From: JANMDU01 sp043777675
GTDB taxonomy: Bacteria > Pseudomonadota > Gammaproteobacteria > Burkholderiales > Burkholderiaceae_C
Assembly: GCA_043777675.1 (NCBI GenBank)
Contig: JAYWHR010000010.1
Location: 5,979-69,978, forward strand
Length of the DNA stretch: 64,000 nucleotides
Direction: 5' to 3'
The notes below the pieces were generated by a model, which ran no database searches, was not told the origin of the DNA, and worked only from the letters and a program-made list of their open reading frames with translations. Positions 56,550-64,000 of this stretch are shown one piece after another (positions within the stretch are counted from its first letter, which is position 1; each line of letters starts with the position of its first letter). The position numbers and the translations under genes are program-made.

Positions 56550-58747
56550 GATGAAGCCCCCTCGCTCGTCGCTTCGCGTACTTCGCTGCCGCCCGAGGGA
56601 GCCTTCGCGGCTAAAGACGGCTCGTCGCCGCTCAAGGCCACCTCTTTGAGCAGGCCCACTTGGTCGCCAGCATGCGCATCCGCAGTTGCTTGCAATGCTG
56701 GGGCGCGGCGTGTCAGGCTGTCCAGCTGATAAATTGAAGCCACAGCAGGATCACCCACAGCTTTGCTCAGATCAATCGATGCGCTCGTTGCATTGCTCAG
56801 CTTTGCTGCGCTCACGAATTCTTTGTCGCCTTGTAACGCTGCAGCCGCGACATCTTGCACAGTTTCAAATTCAAAGTTTGACAAACCCAGCATGTTCCCT
56901 AGCACGCGCAGCACTTTCCAAGCTGGTCGCGTCTCGCCTAAAGGCTTGACCACACCGTGGAAGCTCTGAATCCGGCCTTCCGCATTGATAAATGTGCCAG
57001 CCGTCTCAGTAAACGGTGAGACGGGCAGCAATACATCACTGAAAACCATGTTCGTTTTAAAAGGACTCAGCGTGACAACCATATCGGCTTGTACAGCGGC
57101 TTTGGCAGCTGTGTCGTGCTCAGGCTCTGCGCCTAGCAAAATCAGCGCTTTGAGGCCACTTTGCATTTGCGCTGCATTCTTGCCGTCCATTTGCGGCTGA
57201 GCGCCCACGACTTGTGCACCCACGGTGTTGGCGGCTTCACTGAGGTAGCCCACAGTTGCACCCGTGTGCTGGCCGATCCAATTGGCCAAAGCCAAGAGGC
57301 TGGATGCATTGGCATGATGCGCAGCGGCATTGCCGAGCAAAATCGCTTTGCGCTCACCTTTGAGGAGAGACTTGGCTATATTTTTCGCCACATCAGTGAC
57401 ATTCCCGGCTCCAGGTGCATGGCTACCCTTCTCCGCTGCCACCGCTGCAGCCACATCAGCCAGAGCCTGTGCCCACTGAGCGCTAGGTACAGCAATATTG
57501 TTAGCCACAGGCATTGCAAAATCGTAGACTACTGAATTAATAGCACTTACGGCACATCCCATGCGGGCTGAGTGGCGAATTCGCAATGCAAACAACGGAT
57601 GATCCTTGCGCAGATTGCTACCCACGATCAAAGCGCTTTGCAGGCTAGAGAGCGATGCAATGCTTGTGCCGAGATAGCGCACGCCCTCAGGCTTGCCAAA
57701 CTCAGCATTTCGCAAACGCGCATCCACGTTATCCGAACCCAAGCCGCGCACCAGTTGCGTGGTCAGATAAAGCTCTTCAAGCGTGCTGTGAGGGCTGAGC
57801 AAAGCGCCAATCGCGCTTGCCGAATGATCGGCTTTGATCTGCTTCAAGCCATTGGCGACGTATTCAAGCGCAGTTTGCCAATCCACTTCTTGCCACTGAC
57901 CGCCCTGCTTGAGCATGGGCTTGTGCAGACGATCTTCGCCGTTCAAAGCCTCATAGCTGAAACGGTCACGGTCTGCAATCCAGCACTCATTCACCGCTTC
58001 ATTTTCGAGCGGCAAAACGCGCATGACTCGGTTGCCTTTGACCTGCACAATCAAATTTGTACCCGTGGAATCATGCGGGCTCACAGATTTCCGGCGCGAA
58101 AGCTCCCAAGTGCGAGCGCTGTAGCGAAAAGGCTTGCTCGTGAGAGCGCCTACAGGACAAATATCAATCATGTTGCCCGAAAGCTCAGAATCAATCGTTT
58201 TGCCAGCCGCCGTCTCAATCTCAGCATGCTCGCCGCGATGGCTCATGCCTAGCTCCATCGCGCCAGCTACCTCTTGGCCAAAGCGTACACAGCGCGTGCA
58301 GTGAATGCATCGGCTCATCTCTGCCATTGAAATCAGCGAGCCCACATCTTTGTCAGCCACCACACGCTTTTCTTCATCGTAGCGCGAGCTGCTCTTGCCA
58401 TAGCCCACAGCCAAATCTTGCAACTGGCATTCACCGCCTTGATCGCATATCGGGCAATCCAGCGGATGGTTGATGAGCAAAAACTCCATCACCGATTGCT
58501 GCGCCTTGATCGCTTTGTCGCTCTTCGTGCGCACAATCATTCCCTGCGTCACTGGCGTGGCGCAAGCCGGCATCGGCTTCGGTGCTTTCTCCACATCAAC
58601 CAAACACATGCGGCAATTAGCCGCGATGCTCAGCTTCTTGTGATAACAAAAATGCGGAATATAAGTACCACACTTCTCAGCCGCATGCATGATCATGCTG
58701 CCTTCAGTGATCTCTACTTTCTGGCCGTCAATATCTAGTTCAACCAT
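56546..58747 (-). CDS. nuoG: NADH-quinone oxidoreductase subunit G
   Basis: This 733-residue subunit carries several iron-sulfur clusters of the electron-input arm. Visible ligands are in the plant-ferredoxin-like N-terminus (CRMCLVDVEKAPKPMPAC), CPICDQGGECQLQD with an upstream His, and CIHCTRCVRFGQEVAG. A molybdopterin-oxidoreductase-like domain without cofactor function follows. The ATG at 58747 follows AGAGAGAAC. The last 40 residues are Ser/Glu-rich. Residues near 410 (GCAVSAINSVVYD) are encoded by what may be a decayed repeat copy. Confidence 0.96.
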   Translation of the reverse strand: MVELDIDGQKVEITEGSMIMHAAEKCGTYIPHFCYHKKLSIAANCRMCLVDVEKAPKPMPACATPVTQGMIVRTKSDKAIKAQQSVMEFLLINHPLDCPICDQGGECQLQDLAVGYGKSSSRYDEEKRVVADKDVGSLISMAEMSRCIHCTRCVRFGQEVAGAMELGMSHRGEHAEIETAAGKTIDSELSGNMIDICPVGALTSKPFRYSARTWELSRRKSVSPHDSTGTNLIVQVKGNRVMRVLPLENEAVNECWIADRDRFSYEALNGEDRLHKPMLKQGGQWQEVDWQTALEYVANGLKQIKADHSASAIGALLSPHSTLEELYLTTQLVRGLGSDNVDARLRNAEFGKPEGVRYLGTSIASLSSLQSALIVGSNLRKDHPLFALRIRHSARMGCAVSAINSVVYDFAMPVANNIAVPSAQWAQALADVAAAVAAEKGSHAPGAGNVTDVAKNIAKSLLKGERKAILLGNAAAHHANASSLLALANWIGQHTGATVGYLSEAANTVGAQVVGAQPQMDGKNAAQMQSGLKALILLGAEPEHDTAAKAAVQADMVVTLSPFKTNMVFSDVLLPVSPFTETAGTFINAEGRIQSFHGVVKPLGETRPAWKVLRVLGNMLGLSNFEFETVQDVAAAALQGDKEFVSAAKLSNATSASIDLSKAVGDPAVASIYQLDSLTRRAPALQATADAHAGDQVGLLKEVALSGDEPSLAAKAPSGGSEVREATSEGASS
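57529..57570 (+). repeat. Possible relic of the dispersed repeat inside nuoG
   Basis: CTACTGAATTAATAGCACTT followed by ACGGCACATCCCATGCGGGC keeps the mini-hairpin and spacing of the family but has lost the exact core. It is read in the same frame as the copies in ParC and ComEC. It could also be chance similarity. Confidence 0.3.
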
Positions 58748-58761
58748 AGTGTTCTCTCTGG

Positions 58762-60174
58762 TCACGCGGTGACAGTAGCTTGGCTCGCCGGCATCTGAGC
58801 TGCGTCAATCTTCGCAGCAAACTCCGAGCGGAAATGCTTCAGCATTGCGCGCACAGGCATGGCGGCTGCATCACCGAGCGCGCAGATCGTACGCCCCATG
58901 ATGTTTTCGGCCACGTTATCCAGCTTTTGCAAATCTTCCGGGCGGCCGTGGTTATGGTGAATACGATCAACCATCCGCCAGAGCCAGCCTGTGCCTTCGC
59001 GGCAAGGCGTGCATTGGCCACATGATTCGTGCATGTAAAAGTATGACAGGCGCAGCAGGCTCTCGACCATGTCGCGCGTCTCGTCCATTACGATCACCGC
59101 GCCCGAGCCGAGCATAGAGCCGGCCTTAGCAATTGAGTCGTAATCCATGGTGCATTGCATCATCACATCAGCGGGTAGCACAGGAGATGATGAACCACCA
59201 GGGATGACAGCTTTGAGCTTTTTGCCGCCCTTCACGCCACCAGCGAGTTCAAGCAATTTGGCAAATGGCGTGCCCATCGGTACTTCATAGTTGCCGGGCT
59301 TTTCTACATCGCCTGAGACAGAGTAGATTTTCGTACCGCCGTTATTCGGCTTGCCGCATTCCAAATAGGCTTGGCCTCCATTGCGGATGATCCACGGCAC
59401 GGCTGCAAACGTTTCGGTATTGTTGATCGTGGTGGGCTTGCCATAGAGGCCGTAGCTCGCGGGGAACGGTGGCTTGAAGCGCGGTTGGCCTTTTTTGCCT
59501 TCGAGCGATTCGAGTAGCGCAGTTTCTTCGCCGCAGATGTAAGCGCCAAAGCCGTGGAAGGCATGCAGTTGAAATTTGAAGCCGCTGTTAGCGACATTAT
59601 CGCCAAGCAATCCGGCAGCACGTGCTTCATCGAGTGCTTCTTCAAAACGCTCATATTCTTTGAAGATTTCACCGTGGATGTAGTTGTAGCCGATTGACGC
59701 ACCAATAGAGAACCCTGCGATGATCATGCCTTCGATCACGATATGCGGATTGAACATCAAAATATCGCGGTCTTTGCAAGTGCCTGGCTCGCCTTCATCA
59801 GAGTTGCAAATGATGTATTTCTGACCAGGAAATTGGCGGGGCATGAAGCTCCATTTCAATCCTGTAGGAAAGCCTGCGCCGCCACGACCACGCAGCGCGG
59901 AGAGCTTCAATTCGGCGATCACTTGATCAGCAGTCATCCCAGCTGCAATTTCTTTACCTTCGGCATCTTGCGTAGGCGACAGTTTATTGCTTTGCGCATC
60001 AACGCCCAAAATTTTGCGCAGGGCTGCATAGCCGCCACGTGCAACGTAATCTTTTAAGCGCCAGTTGTTGCCATCGAGATCAGCGTAAATTTGCGGATGG
60101 ATGTGGCGGCCATGGAAGCAAGTTTCCACGCCTTTGGCTTGGAACTGGGAGAGGATTTGTGCGGCTGTTGTCAT
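58762..60174 (-). CDS. nuoF: NADH-quinone oxidoreductase subunit F
   Basis: This 470-residue subunit binds NADH, FMN and cluster N3. LRGRGGAGFPTGLKWSFM is the glycine-rich FMN/NADH loop, and ESCGQCTPCREGTGWL with a later downstream Cys region provides cluster ligands. The start at 60174 (MTTAAQILSQ) has AAGGAAAT upstream, and the extra in-frame upstream residues would overlap nuoE. It sits between nuoE and nuoG as usual. Confidence 0.96.
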   Translation of the reverse strand: MTTAAQILSQFQAKGVETCFHGRHIHPQIYADLDGNNWRLKDYVARGGYAALRKILGVDAQSNKLSPTQDAEGKEIAAGMTADQVIAELKLSALRGRGGAGFPTGLKWSFMPRQFPGQKYIICNSDEGEPGTCKDRDILMFNPHIVIEGMIIAGFSIGASIGYNYIHGEIFKEYERFEEALDEARAAGLLGDNVANSGFKFQLHAFHGFGAYICGEETALLESLEGKKGQPRFKPPFPASYGLYGKPTTINNTETFAAVPWIIRNGGQAYLECGKPNNGGTKIYSVSGDVEKPGNYEVPMGTPFAKLLELAGGVKGGKKLKAVIPGGSSSPVLPADVMMQCTMDYDSIAKAGSMLGSGAVIVMDETRDMVESLLRLSYFYMHESCGQCTPCREGTGWLWRMVDRIHHNHGRPEDLQKLDNVAENIMGRTICALGDAAAMPVRAMLKHFRSEFAAKIDAAQMPASQATVTA

Positions 60175-60184
60175 CACATTTCCT

Positions 60185-60685
60185 TTAAGCGGTTGCGGTT
60201 TCAGGTGTAGCGGTTTTGAGGCCGTCAATCAACTGATCCAATTTTTCATGGCTCATAAAGCTGCACATGCTGCGATCATTCACCAGCATCACAGGCGCAT
60301 CCGCGCAAGCGCCAAGGCACTCGCTGGGCTGCACGGTAAATAGTTTGTCTTTTGTCGTGCCATAAGGCTCTACGCCGAGCTTGCTGCACACATGCTCCAG
60401 CGCTTTTTGGCCGCCGCGAAGCTGGCAAGGCAAATTGGTACACACGTTAAGCTTGTATTTGCCAACGGGCTTTTGGTTGTACATGTTGTAGAAGGTAGTG
60501 ACTTCATGCACCGCCATCACTGGCATGCTCAAATATTCGCCAATCTGCTTTTCAGACTCCGAGCTCACCCAGCCCTGCTCGTCTTGCACCACTGCTAGGC
60601 AGGCCATCACAGCAGACTGCCTTTGATCAGCTGGGTACTTGGCTACTTCTTTGTCGAAGCGTTGTTTGGTTGCTTCAGAAATCAT
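60185..60685 (-). CDS. nuoE: NADH-quinone oxidoreductase subunit E
   Basis: This 166-residue thioredoxin-like subunit binds the 2Fe-2S cluster N1a. Ligands are seen as VCTNLPCQLRGG and ECLGACADAPVM. YPADQRQSAVMACLAVVQDE in the N-terminal helical domain is typical. It overlaps the nuoD stop by four bases and precedes nuoF by ten. Confidence 0.96.
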   Translation of the reverse strand: MISEATKQRFDKEVAKYPADQRQSAVMACLAVVQDEQGWVSSESEKQIGEYLSMPVMAVHEVTTFYNMYNQKPVGKYKLNVCTNLPCQLRGGQKALEHVCSKLGVEPYGTTKDKLFTVQPSECLGACADAPVMLVNDRSMCSFMSHEKLDQLIDGLKTATPETATA

Positions 60686-61935
60686 CTGTCAATTTCTCCA
60701 AATACGATGTCCATGGTGCCGATGACTGCCACAGCATCAGCGATCATATGGCCCGTACTCATCTCACCCATTGCGGCCAGATGCGCGAAACCGGGAGCAC
60801 GGATTTTCAGGCGGTAGGGCTTATTTGCGCCATCGCTCACCATGTAGATACCGAATTCGCCTTTGGGATGCTCTACTGCCGCATACGCCTCACCTTCGGG
60901 CACAGCAAATCCTTCGGTAAAGAGCTTGAAGTGGTGGATCAACTCTTCCATGTTGGCCTTCATGGATTCGCGATCGGGTGCGGCAACTTTGTGGTTATCG
61001 GTGATCACGGGGCCTGGATTCACACGCAACCACTCCACGCATTGCTTGATGATGCGGTTTGATTGATTCATCTCTTCCATGCGCACCAAATAGCGGTCGT
61101 AGCAATCGCCAGTTTTGCCGACAGGAATATCAAAATCCATGCGATCGTATACCTCATACGGGCGCTTTTTGCGCAGATCCCAAGCGACGCCTGAGCCGCG
61201 CAGCATCGCACCGGTGAAGCCAAGATTTTTGGCGCGCTCAGGCGTGATGATGCCAATGCCGACTGTGCGCTGCTTCCAAATACGGTTGTCAGTTAAAAGC
61301 GTGTGGTATTCGGCGAGGCATTGATCGAACCGCGTTGTGAAATCACCAATGAAATCGAGCAAACTGCCTTGACGGTTGTCGTTCATCTTGGCAAGCGCTT
61401 TGGCATTGCGCACTTTGCTGGCCTTGTATTGCGGCATGGTATCTGGCAAATCGCGATACACACCACCGGGACGGAAGTAAGCCGCATGCATGCGCGCGCC
61501 GCTCACGGCTTCGTACATGTCAAACAAATCCTCACGCTCGCGGAAGGCATACAGCATGATCGCCATAGCACCGCAATCCAGACCGTGCGCACCGATCCAC
61601 AACAAATGATTGAGCAAGCGCGTGATCTCGGAATACATCACGCGGATGTATTGCGCACGCTCAGGCACATCAATGTCCATCATCTTTTCAATTGCGAGGC
61701 AATAGGCATGCTCGTTGCACATCATGGAGACGTAATCCAAACGATCCATGTAGGGCAGCGATTGAATATAGGTGCGCGTCTCAGCGAGTTTTTCCGTTGC
61801 ACGGTGCAGCAGACCAATATGTGGATCAGCGCGTTGGATCACTTCGCCATCAAGCTCCAGCACGAGGCGCAGTACGCCGTGAGCAGCTGGGTGCTGAGGA
61901 CCAAAATTCAACGTGTAGTTCTTAATTTCTGCCAT
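60682..61935 (-). CDS. nuoD: NADH-quinone oxidoreductase subunit D
   Basis: This 417-residue subunit, related to the large subunit of NiFe hydrogenases, forms the quinone site with NuoB. NFGPQHPAAHGVLRLVLELD holds the conserved HxxxH quinone-site histidines, and DRLDYVSMMCNEHAYCLAIE follows. MLRGSGVAWDLRKKRPYEVY is also typical. The gap to nuoC (126 bases) is large for this operon and holds a GC-rich hairpin repeat. Confidence 0.97.
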   Translation of the reverse strand: MAEIKNYTLNFGPQHPAAHGVLRLVLELDGEVIQRADPHIGLLHRATEKLAETRTYIQSLPYMDRLDYVSMMCNEHAYCLAIEKMMDIDVPERAQYIRVMYSEITRLLNHLLWIGAHGLDCGAMAIMLYAFREREDLFDMYEAVSGARMHAAYFRPGGVYRDLPDTMPQYKASKVRNAKALAKMNDNRQGSLLDFIGDFTTRFDQCLAEYHTLLTDNRIWKQRTVGIGIITPERAKNLGFTGAMLRGSGVAWDLRKKRPYEVYDRMDFDIPVGKTGDCYDRYLVRMEEMNQSNRIIKQCVEWLRVNPGPVITDNHKVAAPDRESMKANMEELIHHFKLFTEGFAVPEGEAYAAVEHPKGEFGIYMVSDGANKPYRLKIRAPGFAHLAAMGEMSTGHMIADAVAVIGTMDIVFGEIDR

Positions 61936-61939
61936 GCTA

Positions 61940-61995
61940 TTGCTCCCCCCCGAAGCGGCCTATGGCCGCCTCGCCCTCAAGGGGGCAACACCAGC
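61940..61995. repeat. GC-rich REP-like hairpin between nuoC and nuoD
   Basis: TTGCTCCCCCCGAAGCGGCC, then TATGGCCGCCTCGCCCTC and AAGGGGGCAACACCAGCAG form nested complementary arms (CCCCC/GGGGG outside, GCGGCC/GGCCGC inside). Sequences of this type are common between genes in Comamonadaceae, as I recall. Inside an operon it could protect or truncate the message. Confidence 0.7.
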
Positions 61996-62061
61996 AGCCT
62001 GGCAAAGCCAGCTCTACGGTGTTCGCTGGAATGGTTTTTTGGTTAACGTAGATTGCACGGC

Positions 62062-62673
62062 TCATGACTTAGTACCCCCATAACCCTCTTCGCGGATGAT
62101 GCGGGGCACAACTTCGCGCAGCTCAACGGTGACAGGCTGATAAATCACACGCTTCTTCTCTGCGTCGTAGCGCATTTCGACATGACCATTCATCGGGAAA
62201 TCTTTGCGAAACGGATGGCCAATGAAGCCGTAATCGGTCAAGATGCGGCGCAAATCGTTGTGGCCTTCGAAGACGATACCAAATAAATCAAACGCTTCGC
62301 GCTCATACCAATTGGCCGATGACCAGACCTCTACGACCGACGCCACCATCGGTAAATCGTCGTCGAGTGCATAAACTTTCAGACGCAAGCGCTGGTTCAG
62401 AGTGAGCGAGAGCAGGTGCAAAACGACGCAATAACGCGGGCCGTCATATGCGCCGTCTTTGTACTCGGAATAATCAATGCCGCAAAGATCGATCAATTGC
62501 TCAAACTGGCAGCTTGGCGTGTCGCGCAGCGCGATACATGCAGCATGGTAATCCGCAGCAGACACGACAACTGTGACTTCACCGAACTTAGTGCTGATGC
62601 GTTTGATTTTTGAGCCGAGTGCGGCTTGCACAGCATCCAGTGTGGTTTGGGTTTCAACGACGAATTCAGTCAT
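62062..62673 (-). CDS. nuoC: NADH-quinone oxidoreductase subunit C
   Basis: This 203-residue subunit has the 30-kDa family signature ERREAFDLFGIVFEGH-like segment (seen as YEREAFDLFGIVFEGHNDLR) followed by DYGFIGHPFRKDFP. It joins NuoB, NuoD and NuoI in the connecting arm. It is a separate gene, not fused to nuoD as in Escherichia coli. The gap to nuoB is 12 bases. Confidence 0.96.
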   Translation of the reverse strand: MTEFVVETQTTLDAVQAALGSKIKRISTKFGEVTVVVSAADYHAACIALRDTPSCQFEQLIDLCGIDYSEYKDGAYDGPRYCVVLHLLSLTLNQRLRLKVYALDDDLPMVASVVEVWSSANWYEREAFDLFGIVFEGHNDLRRILTDYGFIGHPFRKDFPMNGHVEMRYDAEKKRVIYQPVTVELREVVPRIIREEGYGGTKS

Positions 62674-62685
62674 GTACTGATCCCC

Positions 62686-63162
62686 TCAAGCCCGTGCGAT
62701 CGTCTGCGTGCGACGAATTTTTTGTTGCAATTGGATGATGCCGTAGATCAACGCTTCTGCTGTCGGCGGACAGCCGGGCACATACACATCCACGGGCACA
62801 ATACGATCACAGCCACGCACCACCGAATAGCTGTAATGGTAGTAGCCGCCGCCGTTGGCGCATGAGCCCATACTCAAGACCCAGCGCGGCTCACTCATTT
62901 GGTCGTATACCTTGCGCAGGGCAGGAGCCATTTTGTTGCACAACGTGCCAGCCACGATCATCAGATCAGACTGGCGCGGGCTTGGGCGGAAGACGATACC
63001 AAACCGATCTAAATCGTACCGCGCGCATCCCGCATGCATCATCTCCACAGCACAGCAGGCCAAGCCAAATGACATTGGCCAGAGCGAGCCAGTTTTTGCC
63101 CAGTTGACCACGGTGTCATAACTGGTGGTCATGAAACCTTCTTTGAAAACGCCTTCAATCAT
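62686..63162 (-). CDS. nuoB: NADH-quinone oxidoreductase subunit B
   Basis: This 158-residue subunit binds the terminal cluster N2. Ligands are in FGLACCAVEMM (two adjacent Cys), MGSCANGGGYYH and VPGCPPTAEALIYG. ATG 63162 (MIEGVFKEGF) was taken over the TTG three codons upstream. The C-terminal tail is short and basic. A hairpin lies between it and nuoA. Confidence 0.97.
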   Translation of the reverse strand: MIEGVFKEGFMTTSYDTVVNWAKTGSLWPMSFGLACCAVEMMHAGCARYDLDRFGIVFRPSPRQSDLMIVAGTLCNKMAPALRKVYDQMSEPRWVLSMGSCANGGGYYHYSYSVVRGCDRIVPVDVYVPGCPPTAEALIYGIIQLQQKIRRTQTIARA

Positions 63163-63178
63163 TGCAAGCACTCCATGT

Positions 63179-63211
63179 TGCTGGTCGCTTCATTTTTAGA
63201 GGCGACCAGCA
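63179..63211. other. Hairpin between nuoA and nuoB
   Basis: TGCTGGTCGC (63179-63188) pairs with GCGACCAGCA (63202-63211) across 13 bases. No T-run follows in the direction of transcription, so it is more likely an RNA-processing or stability element than a terminator. Confidence 0.5.
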
Positions 63212-63241
63212 GCGGGGAAACATGTCCCATTAGCCTCAAAC

Positions 63242-63601
63242 TCATTCCCAATCGAGCGCACCTTTTTTCCATTCGTAGATAAAACCTACGACGAGAATCC
63301 CCAGAAAGACCATCACCGACCAGAAACCGACAGGGCCAATCTCACGAAGAGCCGCAGCCCAAGGGAAAAGGAAGGCGATTTCTAGATCGAAAAGAATGAA
63401 GAGAATAGCGACGAGGTAGTAGCGCACATCGAATTTCATGCGGGCATCTTCAAAAGCTTCAAAACCGCATTCGTAAGGAGAATCTTTGGCTACATCTGGC
63501 TTGCGGGGACCGAGCACGTAGCCGAGCACTTGAGGCACAACACCCACACCTATGCCAACAAGGATGAACAGCAAAATCGGCAGGTATTCTTGAAGATTCA
63601 T
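63242..63601 (-). CDS. nuoA: NADH-quinone oxidoreductase subunit A
   Basis: This 119-residue, three-segment membrane subunit is the first nuo gene. SPYECGFEAFEDARMKFDVR is the family signature loop with the conserved Cys, and LFDLEIAFLFPWA holds the acidic residues of the second segment. ATG 63601 (MNLQEYLPIL) was chosen since the longer in-frame extension to 63694 runs through the hairpin between the tRNA and nuoA. The promoter should lie at or above the tRNA-Leu gene or within 63602-63660. Confidence 0.96.
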   Translation of the reverse strand: MNLQEYLPILLFILVGIGVGVVPQVLGYVLGPRKPDVAKDSPYECGFEAFEDARMKFDVRYYLVAILFILFDLEIAFLFPWAAALREIGPVGFWSVMVFLGILVVGFIYEWKKGALDWE

Positions 63602-63660
63602 GTCGCGTGCTCTGTCTGCAATGCGTGGGTAGCTTGCATTTTGTGCTTTGCTTTCAACAA

Positions 63661-63690
63661 AGCGACTCAGGTAAATGCCTGAGTCGCTTG
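63661..63690 (-). terminator. Hairpin between tRNA-Leu and nuoA
   Basis: AAGCGACTCAGG (63661-63672) pairs perfectly with CCTGAGTCGCTT (63679-63690). On the minus strand it follows tRNA-Leu after ten bases and is followed by TTTGTTG, a weak T-run, so it may end or attenuate tRNA transcription before nuoA. Confidence 0.6.
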
Positions 63691-63700
63691 TCAAAAGTTT

Positions 63701-63784
63701 GGTGCCGACGGCGAGACTCGAACTCGCACAGCTTTCGCCACTACCCCCTCAAGATAGCGTGTCTACCAATTTCACCACGTCGGC
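63701..63784 (-). tRNA. tRNA-Leu (anticodon GAG)
   Basis: The minus strand gives a class II tRNA of 84 bases with encoded CCA. The acceptor stem GCCGACG pairs with CGTCGGC. The D arm is TGGTGAAATTGGTAGACA, and the anticodon stem-loop CTATCTTGAGGGGGTAG shows GAG with a G-T pair in the stem. A long variable arm and the T loop GTTCGAGTC follow. Confidence 0.95.
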
Positions 63785-63909
63785 AAGGTACAACTAATTC
63801 GGTTGTCGACCACCCAATTTGCGCGAGGAAACGCAGTTTTCGACAGCCTCAAATTCTAACGCCAAGGCGCATCGACCTGGCCTGCCAAATGGCAGCGTTC
63901 CTGCACTTG

Positions 63910-64000
63910 TTAGCCGATCACCGTCGCCCGAATCGGCTCGGCCACCGGGTCACTGTGAAGGAATATTCGAAGGGATGTTGGCTGCACCAGATGCGGCTGT
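63910..64000 (-). CDS. Possible C-terminal fragment of an unidentified protein
   Basis: A minus-strand frame enters from the right edge and ends at TAA 63910-63912, giving about 29 residues including SLRIFLHSDPVAEPIRATVIG. The composition looks like coding sequence, but there is too little for a family call. It is not the secG gene often found upstream of tRNA-Leu and nuoA in related bacteria. Confidence 0.25.
   Translation of the reverse strand, partial: QPHLVQPTSLRIFLHSDPVAEPIRATVIG

Noticed and set aside
61303..62046. 247-codon plus-strand frame opposite nuoD
   Set aside because: It is the antisense shadow of nuoD; the minus-strand protein is clearly conserved.
63785..63909. secG or tpiA gene upstream of tRNA-Leu, as in many Burkholderiales
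   Set aside because: No frame in this stretch resembles SecG or TpiA; the only coding-like signal is a short frame ending at 63910.
1..64000. CRISPR array or insertion sequence
   Set aside because: No regularly spaced direct repeats, transposase-like protein or target duplication with terminal repeats was seen. The dispersed repeat is not regularly spaced.

Overview
This 64 kb window is a chromosomal segment of a beta-proteobacterium, most likely a Comamonadaceae-type member of the Burkholderiales. The reasons are the complete nuoA-N order followed by DUF2818, NUDIX and DUF1178 genes, the long RpoD with an Ala/Lys/Pro-rich N-terminus, the poly-hydroxyalkanoate phasin with a PhaR-type operator, the parE...parC cluster, and a GC-rich hairpin between nuoC and nuoD of a kind familiar from that family. 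No rRNA, insertion sequence, prophage or CRISPR array was seen. Genus and species cannot be fixed from the sequence alone.

Layout. 1-1.1 kb: tail of a PNPOx-like stress protein, a DUF2177 membrane protein and a 54-aa small protein. 1.4-5.1 kb: rpoD, an acyltransferase and soluble pyrophosphatase (ppa), all leftward. 5.3-9.2 kb rightward: a proton-pumping membrane pyrophosphatase fused to a C-terminal OmpA-like peptidoglycan-binding domain, a DUF1439 lipoprotein and an MGMT-like/TfoX-C protein. 9.2-13.6 kb: nagZ, tRNA-Arg and tRNA-Pro, a PQQ sugar dehydrogenase-like lipoprotein, a histidine phosphatase and a DsbA/FrnE-like protein. 13.6-18.4 kb: two tandem secreted metallopeptidase lipoproteins (M60, then M66-like). 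18.7-27 kb: a DUF4124 / alpha-E / ATP-grasp cluster, an ExeM-type secreted nuclease and comEC. 27-36.6 kb: RidA, a tail-anchored hypothetical, and a leftward topoisomerase IV cluster (parE, DUF1016 nuclease, acetyltransferase, lytic transglycosylase, degenerate GGDEF protein, parC). 36.7-41.3 kb is the most accessory-looking part: an AT-rich coiled-coil membrane protein, a zeta-toxin/ParD-like pair, a histone-deacetylase-like amidohydrolase and a phasin. 41.5-48.8 kb: a 155-bp nested inverted repeat, a DUF349 protein, an MFS transporter with a 41-aa companion, a GNAT/XRE-cupin pair, DUF1178, NUDIX and DUF2818. 48.9-63.6 kb: the full 14-subunit complex I operon read leftward, preceded by tRNA-Leu.

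The most unusual pattern is a dispersed repeat of about 55 bp. It has a short GCTA...TAGC hairpin, a GCGCA spacer and a core close to ATTCTATGCCGGCTA. I count 14 good copies and one relic. About half lie between genes. The others lie inside or at the ends of genes (comEC, parC, DUF349, nuoJ, DUF1178, the lytic transglycosylase N-terminus, possibly nagZ and nuoG), where they are translated mostly in one fixed frame, giving peptides such as VAGIEYAHSA. This resembles in concept the Rickettsia palindromic elements that sit inside proteins. I do not recognise this family by name. Other points of interest are the pyrophosphatase-OmpA fusion, the M60/M66 pair, a probably leaderless self-regulated XRE gene, and the zeta/ParD-like pair.
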